64,000 nucleotides of DNA, from contig JAJEKV010000008.1 of NCBI GenBank assembly GCA_021234155.1, positions 1,445,521 through 1,509,520 on the forward strand, given 5' to 3'. The stretch comes from Isoetes taiwanensis. Lineage: Eukaryota; Streptophyta; Lycopodiopsida; Isoetales; Isoetaceae. The position numbers and the translations under genes were made by a program. Of the stretch, positions 35,551 through 45,526 are shown one piece after another. Within the stretch, counting starts at the first letter, position 1. Every line of letters starts with the position of its first letter. Below the pieces are notes generated by a model. The model had not been told where the DNA came from. It saw only the letters and a list, made by a program, of their open reading frames with translations, and made no database searches.

Positions 35551-36660
35551 GGCTTATTGTCCTTACAGCCTAGGAGGCGTGCGAATATTTGATGCTCGCA
35601 TACCTCGCGGATATATGGAATGATCGCCAACCAAGAGAAAACCAAGTTGTTGCTAACTCGTCAAGGTAGCATGATATCCTTAATTTCTATTACGAGACAA
35701 AGGATGAAGTTGTAAGGACCTTTAAGTATATGGAATCATTTCTCAAGCACATGCTATGGAATGATCATCGTAGAAAGAAGGTCACAAGGATGGAAAGCCC
35801 CAGATATAATGCGTAATAGTCAAGTACAAAATAGATCTCTCTCGCGAATTGGGCATGCAAAGCACACCGCTCGGTGCACTCGTGGAACCAAAGATGTTAC
35901 GCGTGGAGGTCTCAAGAAGGTTAGCAAGGGTACTTGGGATAAGCTAGAGAGGGTATGTATGTTTTCCGACATACGTACTTAGGCCAAGCACACGCAAGGC
36001 TCATCCAATTTGCCGTGATGAGACCGGCTTTTGGCCCTGCAAAGATTCGCCATGTTTGTGCGCCATGATTTTACAAGGCTGGATGTATCGGATGCACAAC
36101 GCCTTCCTCCCCGCTCGTTATTAGTATATGGCCACAACGTTCAAGAGAGTGTGGCAGAGCACCGTAGGATGGCTCGCAAGATGCTCCGCGACTATCAACA
36201 GCATTATGGATATGTCGATATCATGAGCAGAGTCAGATTTGAATGAGCGAAAGCAATTCTCCGTGGATGCGCCTTTGCAAAGCCCAAAAACAGAAAGCAC
36301 TACCACACGCCAGTTAATCCGCCGCTTGGAACATGGCCCCCTACCTCAAGATTTGAAGGCACATATCTCTACTAAGAAACGTAGAGCTATAGCGTAATAA
36401 GGACAGGTCCCACCATCTCGCATCTGAGATGTGCCATCAGTACCTGGAGGAGGGCGTGGAACTCCTACATGAGAGATATGCCGGCCGCCACATGCGCATA
36501 GTAGAAGATGAACACCATGCTCTATAGAAAATGTCCCAAGATATGCATCATTACATCCGAGCAAATACGCCGACCAGATGCTCCGAGATAGCAATTTATC
36601 AATTCGCTGGTTCCCGGCCAATGGTTGCACGCCTCAAGGCCCTACATTCCAAGTAAGTAA
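35551..36660. other. GC-richer stretch with unidentified short frames
   Basis: Frames at 35761-35982 (+, 73 residues), 36031-36246 (+, 71 residues, with an AEHRRMARKMLRDYQQHYG segment) and 36346-36630 (-, 94 residues) are seen. None matches a family I know. The composition differs from the AT-rich surroundings, which suggests an old coding or transposon segment, but I cannot identify it. Confidence 0.25.
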
Positions 36661-36689
36661 GTCTCCAATCGTCAGGAGTCCCTCATGCA

Positions 36690-36976
36690 GCACTTCCTAA
36701 CGCCTACTACAAGGGCTTTTCCTCCCACATGGGGCTTTGTCCCTATAGTGAGACACATTGTACAGATTTCTGCGGGTTTTCTTTTGTGTTTGGATACTGC
36801 CTGAGATATTGTATGTCTATCATCGTCTCATAGGCCAGCTTGGCTCCTCGTGGACGCTAAAACAAACAAACCTTCCTTCCTTCCTTCCCTCCCTCCCTCC
36901 CTCCTCCCTCCCTCCCTCCCTCCCTCCCTCCCTCCCTCCCTCCCTCCCTCCCTCCCTCCCTCCCTCCCTCCCTCCT
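36690..36976 (+). mobile_element. Microsatellite-tailed retroposon (SINE-like 3' end)
   Basis: The body from about 36690 (GGCTTTTCCTCCCACATGGGG) to CTCGTGGACGCTAAAA (36857-36872) resembles the minus-strand copy at 52690-53000, including TCATAGGCC just before the end. The fixed motif CGTGGACGCTAAAA is followed by a (CTTC)n then (CCTC)n microsatellite at 36871-36976. No internal Pol III boxes were identified, so SINE versus LINE 3' end is open. Confidence 0.5.
36871..36976 (+). repeat. (CTTC)n/(CCTC)n microsatellite
   Basis: A pure pyrimidine stretch that passes from CTTC to CCTC repeats over about 105 bases. It forms the tail of the retroposon described at 36690-36976. Confidence 0.9.
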
Positions 36977-37340
36977 CAATAAGTTAAATCAATATAGAAA
37001 TGGCATAGACATATGTGGTTAATGCTTTTCAGCTAGAAACTTCACGACGCCTTCACAGAACCCAGGAAGCCAAGGCCAAGCCTCTAACTGGGCACCACAA
37101 AACTTATTTTGCTGAGGCCTACAAGAGATCGAGATGACACCAGCGGAGATAAACCGGTGCCTAGTAGATATGGGCCAATTAAAATGGGAATTAGTGCAAA
37201 TGGTAACCCATTCATCTGAAGGGAGGAGCGCAGGCTTTAACCACCACCTCATGGGGAGGATAAATAACAGCTAATAACCAGTCAGAACAACACCTATCAC
37301 ACAATTATCTGGACACAACAAGAGGAAGCGAAGAAGAAGA
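36977..37340. other. Stretch without recognised gene
   Basis: Only short frames occur (for example 37252-37019 on minus). No RNA or repeat end is seen. The LINE starts just to the right. Confidence 0.3.
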
Positions 37341-38660
37341 AGATCTCGGACCTCTTCGATGGGGACCAGTCATACACATGGTGTAACAGTTGGAGGGGTC
37401 ATAGTAGAGCCTATATTTGCCATGATCGTGGCTATGATAATGTTATTATTGCTTCTTTGGTACTTCCTTTTCTTCGTGGACGATAAAAATCATTCATTCT
37501 TTCTTTCACAGGATTAATCTCTTGGATAGCTCCATTTCAGATCACAACCCACAATGGTTTTCTTCTTTGCTGTCAAATAATAGGAGACCTACTAAAACAT
37601 TTTTCAAGCTCAATATCAGTTACTTGAAGAATGAAAAGTTTAAAACAGATTATAAAGATGTGTAGTCACAGTCATTCTCCATCTAAGGAAATGTCAGGGG
37701 TAGTAGCTGCTATGGCAGTGGTCAAATCTTTTGGTAAAGAATGGGGTCATTCCAAAGTGCTCAAGGCTAGATGTCAATTGACAACCTTATATCAAGAGTT
37801 ACAAATATGCAGAGCTCAAGCTCCTTCTTCTGGCATTGGCGAGAAATAGATCTTGACAGAAATTAAGGAGATTGAAATTTGTCAGGTGACTGGAGCTAAG
37901 TTGAAGGTTCATTTACAATGGTTCAAGTCTTCCTTTTTTAGGGCAGCTAAAAGGAGAAGCATGGCAACTTCTGTTAATTCTCTCATTCTCCCAGATATCT
38001 CAGAGGTCTCTGACTAGATGCAGCTAAAGCAACACATTCATAATCATTTTGCAGAATTCTTTGCTCGACAGCACTTTAACTTTTCAGGAGGACATGAAAT
38101 CCCTTATGTTGACTAAAGTGCATTCTATCATTTAAACAGAGCAATATTCACTTTTGGAGACAAATATCACTAGGGATGATCTAGGTGTAATGGCCCACCT
38201 ATTGGAGAAAGGAAAATGCCCAGGTCTAGATGGTTTTCCATCAGATTGTTTTCAAGATATTGGGAGTGGATTGGAGATGATATATATAATGCATTTTGTG
38301 AATCTAGAAGATAAAGAAGTTTGGACAAAATTCTTAATACATATACCTTTTCCCTTATCCCAACTGTAAAGAACCATTTCAGATTGGCGTCCTATAACAT
38401 TGCTCTCTATGGTGTATAAGATTTTTATGAAAGCTCATGCAGAAAAGCTTTGGGCGTGGATAAGCTACTTCATCCTAAAGTGGCAGTTCTTTAGTGGCAA
38501 ACCCTTCATAGATGTTTTCAGGTCAACGTTCTTATCCACAACTTTAACCCTAGAATATCAGATCAGTGTCTAGTATGCAAACATGAATATGAGACCATTG
38601 AGCATTGGCTTTTTATGTGTATTCACCGTGCAAGTGTATGGAACTCGTTGTCGCACGCTT
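37341..38660 (+). mobile_element. Degraded L1-type LINE (EN end, RT start, zf-RVT)
   Basis: Parts in order: an endonuclease-like TWCN motif (about 37378); SDHNPQWF (about 37540), the usual end of the EN domain; the linker; then RT start motifs GKCPGLDGFPSDCF (about 38214), a DWRPITLLSMVYKIF-like phrase (about 38380) and AHAEKL. From 38465 it jumps to the zf-RVT domain (WQTLHRCFQV, CLVCKHEYETIEHWLFMC). The RT fingers, palm and thumb after motif 1 are missing, so there is a large internal deletion. Several stops and phase changes break the frame. A microsatellite-tail phrase at about 37470-37500 interrupts the EN-RT part. Confidence 0.7.
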
Positions 38661-39265
38661 AGTACGTAATGCGTACGGTATGTACTTAACGATAATACCG
38701 TATTTAACTGGCCTTCCCTCATTTAAGAAGTACTTTTAAATAATGCTTTTGGAATTATAAAGTAATTTATTAAATAATGAAATACGTGACTTTTAATGCA
38801 TACAAAGACGTTAAGTACTTCCCTAAATTTTTAAAACTATTATTTATATTGGTGTTTGAAATAGTTGCAATAACAACTAGTATGAAGGACTTCAAGTTTT
38901 AGTCAATGAACCGTAATATATTACTCTAGAAAATTAAGTATTTCAATATGTCTATTTAAGAGTTGGATATATTCTAGTTTGCAATCTACAATCACAAACA
39001 AATAAATTTAAGTAAGTGTTGCTTCATTTGTCTCATTATGGCATGAATGCAAGCTACTAAAGCATATAGAAGGTCTCATCAGCCATGACACAAAACAAGG
39101 AGAAAGGTGGGCTCAGATCTTCCATCCTCGTCTGACCACGCTTAGGTAAGAAGAAAAGAGGGGAAACGCAGAGGTTTTGAGTTTTTTATTTGCAAGAAGA
39201 TTGGTTTCTTTTTCTTTTCTTTTCTTCTCTCTCTCTTTTTTTAACTACAATTTCATAATTTCCTA
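38661..39265. other. AT-rich stretch, no recognised gene
   Basis: It contains a nearly palindromic GTACGTAATGCGTAC-like phrase (about 38660) and repeated TAAGTACTT. No gene, RNA or transposon end is clear. Confidence 0.3.
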
Positions 39266-39482
39266 ATGTCTAAAAATCTCCCATTGTGTTTTTTTACTTC
39301 TATCTCCAGAATATATAATAATGTATTTTTTCATTCGAAAGGTTTTTCCTTGAAAACCTTTCGCAAGGTAGTTTTAATCCTAGTAAGAATGATTGTACTC
39401 AAATTTCATTGTAATGGTCCCATGACCTATCGGGTTCCGTGGACGCTAAAAAACTATCTATTCTATTCTATTCTATTCTATC
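39266..39482 (+). mobile_element. Microsatellite-tailed retroposon 3' end
   Basis: It ends CCGTGGACGCTAAAAA at about 39436-39451 and is followed by (CTATT)n. The end motif is the same as at 36857 and, on the minus strand, near 52706. The upstream body resembles those copies only loosely. Confidence 0.5.
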
Positions 39483-41327
39483 TCTAATGTATAATTCCAT
39501 CAATCTCTATTGGCTCCAATGTCATTTGACGCTTTTTTATAAAGCACGCGATCATACATACCTGCATTTATTAATACGCTAAGTACTAAGATAATAAAAC
39601 AAGATCTCAATTTGACCTCACAACTTATAGGTATAGTAATGTGATAGTACCGTGAGGGAAGTACTGACGACAGAACGTAGAAAATACGCACGTAAACAAC
39701 ACCTATGGAACTGCTGTCTTCTTTTCAAGTTTCACTAACACGTCAACAAGTGCTCTTGGCAATTTACCCAACTACGTGAATGGACTTACAAAGCCAGACT
39801 TTACTTTGGACTATCTAGAAAAGATGAAGACTGGTAATCTTCAAAGGTTTGGATGTGGTAGATAACCGTGTTTTCCAAGAAACTCAAGCTCACATTGCTA
39901 AGTTGTACTATTGCTCTTCACTTACGCAGGTTGCTTCACTCGATGGGCCTCTGCTTATCCGCTGAGATTTTATTCCTGTGTATGCACTTAGACTTGTATT
40001 TGACTTTTTGATTAAATAAAGTCTGACAACCTTCAACAAAAACTAGCAGTATGGCAGGCTTGAAGTAATGGATTAGTTGAAGTGGTTAAGGAAGACTGAG
40101 TATAGGGCGGAAAGATGGGAAAAAGTAAAAGAAAAGAATATATGAGGATAGGTAGAATGATAGGAACAACCTTGTGAAAATTTAGTTTTGGGACATCTCA
40201 TAAAAATCGCATGGACCCAATGATTGGAAAGGCTGTAGGCTTAAGAATGTATTTGCCCTCTCCGTGATAATTTGTTGATATGATTTACTTGGATGGAACT
40301 GTTTCAGCAAGATTACCCCAAACCGTATTTTGAACCTTTTTTTAAGCTGATGCAATTTGAAATTTATCATTGCTTTCTGACCTAGTTGGTTAAAACGTAG
40401 ATAAAGCAATAGAGTCTATAGTCGATCAATTTTAGGTTCATATGTATATGGCGGAATAAAGTAGACCAACCAATCTGAAAGCAAAATGATAAACGGAGAG
40501 CATCCTTTTTGACTCAATTAGAGTGGTTGTAGATGACCAACCACAAAAGGGAACAATTATAAGACATATCAATTACCAATTGCTTGATAAATAGATGTCG
40601 TTAATTGCAGATCCAAAATGATGCTCACAACAAATCAAAATATGATACCTTAAAATATTGCCTTGTGTTTGTGCCAAAAGCAACACAAGTAGAACAACAT
40701 GTTGGATGTTTCAACATAACATACAACCACAAGCCATTTAGAATATGAAAGTTTCACATCACCATTTTGCATGAAATATCCAAGTATGTCTAATATAGTA
40801 TAACAAAATGTGAAATAGTGTTGTCTCAAAGTTCACCTTAGTGAGCGTAGAACATGTCAATAACAAAGTTTGTTTATTGGTCCTCATAAGTTCTTGCATG
40901 AGAATATATCAGGTTAATGATCACTCATGCATACCATCATATATGCTCCATTAATGGCACCAAAAGGAGATAAACACGGTGGTTGATTCCATTGGCTTTT
41001 AATATGCCCCTTATTCAAAAATTTGATTTCACTAGAGAACCTAAGAACCAAGCAACTCTCTCCCAAACTGGCTCCTTTTATAAAATACACTGAGCTTTAA
41101 GCAAAGCCTAAGGATGCTGCGAGGCTATTCATAAAATGTGTTCTTCCATTGAAATGTAATTTCTTTTTGCATATTAGTCGAGCATTTGCTGAAATGATTT
41201 GCTATCATCAATTTGTGCAAACGATCCACATGCACCTAAATTTGTTGATTTACTAAATGCCATGTTGGCGCTGCTGCTATTTGGTTTTTGATTGACAACA
41301 TATGAGGCCTTATTTCTTTCTCTCTTT
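39483..41327. other. AT-rich stretch, no recognised gene
   Basis: Frames are short and unrecognised. No RNA gene, repeat end or promoter is seen. Confidence 0.3.
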
Positions 41328-41852
41328 TAAGCAAGTCTCGCAATAATATAAAGGCTCTCCATTTTCCAGGGATGGTGAAGCTTTGTTTGCCCACAGCGCA
41401 TCGTTTTCAAGACTTGGTCCAGTTCCTAGTTACTAAGAAAGCTTTCATTGTGGCTATTGTATCTCTGTTGCATCTTAGAAAATTCATTTGACTTGGCATC
41501 CTAAATAGAGGAAAGGCATTTGATGTGTATCATCCTAACACGTTACCAATTCCCTTATGCTACTATAGAATGCAACATGTTTACTGGTCAATATTCTCTA
41601 TTTTAAGCAATTGTCGCAATACTATATTTGCTCTCTATTTTCCAGGGATGATCAGCCTTTATTTGCACTTAGTGCATTGGTTTCCATTCTTTTCTGATTC
41701 CTAGTTACCAAGTGGACTTCCACTATAGCTATTGCATCTCTGTTACATCTTAGAAAGGACCTAACATCCTAAATAGAGCAAAAACATTTGATGTGTATCA
41801 TGCTAACAGAGCATTCCATGTTACCAATTCCTTTATCCTACATAGAATCCAA
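41328..41852. repeat. Tandem duplication, about 275-base period
   Basis: Two copies, about 41328-41575 and 41610-41852, share phrases such as CATTTTCCAGGGATG, TTGCATCTTAGAAA, CATCCTAAATAGAG and CATTTGATGTGTATCAT. They differ by substitutions and small indels, so the duplication is not recent. No coding content is recognised. Confidence 0.7.
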
Positions 41853-42244
41853 CAGGGCTATTGAAAGTGGATCATTCTAGTTCACCATGATGTTTTCTAA
41901 AGATATATTGCGTCCTCCTTGTGTGTTCGTTCCTGCATCAGCTGTTGCATAAACAAGAAGATGATGGTCCTGAAATGCGAAAATGTAAATCATTGCATGA
42001 TACATTTGATGCAAGCTTTTTGAAGTTGATAACTAAATTAGAGGACCATAAACAGAACACAACAGAATGGATATCATTTTGATGGCTTTGTTGGAGGTAT
42101 ACTTGTGGATATGTGTATGTAATGAATGTGAGACTTCTAACTGTAGAATGTTTCAAGACCGTGGAGCAGGAAAGGGTAAAAGCTAGATACGTTTACTAGG
42201 TTTTTTGATGCATACAATCATGCATATCTAATTGATCAGGAACA

Positions 42245-42490
42245 AAAACGTTTTAATTGATGAAATTATTGCCGGATATGCTTCATTACAGTTGCATGGC
42301 TGATCTCTTTGCCCATGCAAAGTGCTTTGTGGAAGCAGAAGATCTGCTTCACTATAATATATTCAAATTTTATTGGTTGGATATGGCCTTGCTTAGTGTT
42401 TGCAAGATGCATAAAAATGTTGATACAAGAAGCATTTGGAGTTCCTTTTATGATGAATATACAAGTCTTGCCATGACATTGAGAAGCTAA
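42245..42490 (+). pseudogene. PPR protein fragment (PLS/E-type)
   Basis: The 77-residue frame at 42257-42490 reads like the last PPR repeats and E region of plant PLS-class pentatricopeptide proteins. HYSCMADLFAHAKCFVEAEDLL matches the usual HYxCMVDLLGRAGxLxEAxxLI repeat, and ALLSVCKMHKNVD matches the usual ALLSACxxHxNVE motif. Such proteins normally have ten or more repeats and act in organelle RNA editing or processing. Nothing recognisable as PPR lies upstream or downstream, and the motif after CKMHKNVD decays quickly. I call it a truncated relic rather than an exon of a live gene. Confidence 0.6.
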
Positions 42491-44760
42491 AATATAAAGG
42501 CATTTGTAGCCATGACCATAGTAAGAAGCCTGTACAAATCAATAAAAATTGATCTATAGGCTTCTTGTACACTTTGCATATTGAATGACAGAAGAGATAA
42601 GTGGAATGCCAAGCATTAGGACGTGATGCTCCATAGCTAAGGTGGAGAACAACATAACAATAAAGAATAAAACAAGGTGAGAGCAATAAATGCAAAATGA
42701 TAGATAGATAGTATTTTAACGTCACGCCACTAGGCAGCATCCAACTGGACATGTGACCACACACCACACTACATTGCTGTTGTAATGGAAGTTGAGTTGT
42801 AAAAATGAGGAAGATAATTCTAAAGGCCCATGCTTCATGCACTACTATAGCAGACACTGCAAGTATGTCCTTGCTCTTATGATTGCAGACCTGATTTTCC
42901 CAGAAATGAGCAGATGAACTTACTATGAAATGAAGCTTCTTTGTGAGGAGAAGTGAAATACGAAAAAGACCAAAACGAACCCATCAAGGAAGAGAAGGAA
43001 TTTGAAAAATTTCCATCGAACTGCAACTGAGATTTTGAAGTACAGGCAATGCTCACTTTGCAATTTCTGCGACTATCTTTCATGCTAAATTGGAGCTCCA
43101 AATTGATCAGAATGGAAACATAATTAATAAATCATAAAGCTCCAAAAAATTTAGCTATAAGAATCAAAGAACAGTGAAATGCTTGCCCCACACAGCAAAA
43201 ACTCCAATTTTGGTTGGTAATCTCTCTCTTGGAAATCTGTCTGATCTTCTGAAAACCCTCCAGCAGGGAAACTAAAGAGACTATCTATTTGTTAAACTTC
43301 CTGCTAAAAGATAGAAACTCTTTCAATAATCCTCATAAATCACTTCCGGATCGCCCCAAACCTCCATATGATCTAACCCTTCCAAAAAATCCAGATAAAA
43401 TACTTGCAGATCACCCTAAAACCATTCCGAATCAATTGCTCTAGCTTGCTTTGGCTTAGACGATTTGCAGGCACTGAAATTGGAGATAATAGCTGAGGAT
43501 AGTAATTCTTTTTAGGAAAAGCTTGGCCACACGCAATAAATCTAGATGAAGTTATTGCTAGTGGATGAAAATTCCCTACGATTTTATTATTTTAGGGTTC
43601 AATATACAAAAATCCTTCCAGCTTTTATGAAAATCACGTAGAGATTTCCCATTCCTAAGAATTCTAACTCAAATCGGGCGGAGATAATTTGAGCGAGGAA
43701 GAACTTTAGTGAAAATGTATAGTAACAAATCACAATGAAAAAATGAAAAGCTCTAGATATTTACAATATGGATATACCACATTAAAAAAAAACCTATGCA
43801 AACTACACTATTTACCTGTCTATGGTTATTCAATGCATTAACCCACTTAGTAACATTAGTTTATTTTAGTGGTTTAATACAACAAGTCACCCATAAAACT
43901 GATAACTATCCTTTTTGGGGGGCTTGTGGTAGGACACATGGACATTCTAGAATCTCAAGAAACTTATACCTCTATTAAGGCAAGCCTGCTATAATCTATC
44001 TTTTATGCTTGATCACTTAAACAAAAAAGAAGTCAACTACTGTAAGATTATAATAGAAAAATAAAAGATTCAACTGTTGTGACATTATAAGAGTGGCAAT
44101 AAGATGACCAAGACTATTAAATTGCCCAAATTCCCTATATATAACCGTTTGAAATTTTAAAAGAAAACATCATTTACATCAACTAATACTTCATGATAAT
44201 TATTCGACATGTGATGTGTTTGGCTAGTGGCAAAGTGCCAGAAGCGTGCATGTTCTTGTTTACAAGTGATTCCTTGTGAGAGATTAGCAGGTCATACCTT
44301 GTGGATTTTATTATATCTACATGTTCTTGTTTTGAAGTGTACGTTAAGGATAATTAGGTTATCATATTTTATTTCAAAAGTCAAGGCATCTAACATTGAA
44401 TGTCAAGTTTCACTTATCTTTTTTGAATGTCAACTTATACAGAGTATAGAGGAAAAATTTGAGACCTCAAAAGAATGGGATAGCAACTAGAATGTCACAA
44501 TAAAGTAGTTCATACGAAGCATGTGAATGATTCTTTATGTAAAATGTTTGAGTGCCAGGCAAACATGATAGGGTTCATCAGAAACATGTGTTGGTATCAA
44601 TTACATGTGTAAAGGGTAAAGGATGTGTAAATTCCAAAGGATGTGATCAGTGACAAAGCTCATCAATTTGGAGGAAAGCTAACAATCATTGATATTTTGT
44701 GGAAGCATCACAATCAATTAAGGATAGACAGATAGAGACACTTAAGGAAAACGCTCAGAA
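42491..44760. other. Stretch without recognised gene
   Basis: The 154-residue minus frame 42857-42393 overlaps the PPR relic and has no known motif. Other frames are short. No RNA genes are seen. Confidence 0.3.
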
Positions 44761-44860
44761 AAAACCTTTTTTTTTTTTTCTTTTTTCTTTTTTTTTTTTG
44801 TGATGAAGACTTCAATTATCTACAAGATCTAGGTAAGGAGCTTATGGGCATCTCCCACAT
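44761..44860 (-). mobile_element. Possible LINE 3' tail
   Basis: 44767-44800 is a T-rich run on the plus strand, followed by GTGATGAAGACTTCAATT. On the minus strand this reads as a 3' UTR end plus A-rich tail, similar in form to other LINE tails in the window. Too little remains to classify. Confidence 0.35.
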
Positions 44861-45355
44861 TGTTGGTTTGGTTCATTGAGGAAGGGGCCCAATAAATTTA
44901 ATATATCGAAGAAAAAAAAAACCATGGCTTTTTCAAAGTTCTTTGGTCAAGTTCAACGTCGTGCTGTCCTCACACCAGGAAGTTCATGCTGGCCCCAATT
45001 CAAACTTGCTATAAGTCTATTCATTCTGTTGGAGGGTCTCTTATTTGCTACACAGTCTTATTTGCTAAATTTTCACTCAATAATAAGTCTATACATTCTA
45101 TACGGGGCATATGGGAAGAACTTCTTTGCAACTTCCTCTAAATACTTAAAATAAATTAAGCATGTTTAAAATAAAATACTTACGCCTTCAATTAAAAAAA
45201 TAAAAAAATAAAATACTAACTAGTCAACACGTTGAAATGAAAAATATGTCAAAGGGGCTACGAATGGGAGAATGCCACGTAGCACAAGTTGCTGAAGCCA
45301 ATCCGAAGGTTAAAAATAAATAATCTATCCCGTTCTCGGATAATCTCTTCTTCAT

Positions 45356-45362
45356 TATAAAG
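45356..45362 (+). promoter_or_regulatory. Candidate TATA box of the sugar transporter
   Basis: TATAAAG lies about 165 bases before the chosen start codon. It is followed by a pyrimidine-rich stretch typical of a plant 5' UTR. The position is plausible but unproven. Confidence 0.4.
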
Positions 45363-45526
45363 TGCCCACTGTTTCAGAGGATCAATCCGCCCTCTGGCCT
45401 TTCGGATCTTCCCTCTCCCAAAATTCGTTCTGTTATGCTTTCGGTTCTATTCTGCTCTCTGTTTTGATGCGCCTTATGCATACACAGTAGTTTAAATTCA
45501 AATTCTATCAGTAAGAAAGCGCAGCT

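Noticed and set aside
42393-42857. 154-residue minus frame
   Set aside because: It overlaps the PPR relic in antisense and shows only generic hydrophobic sequence.
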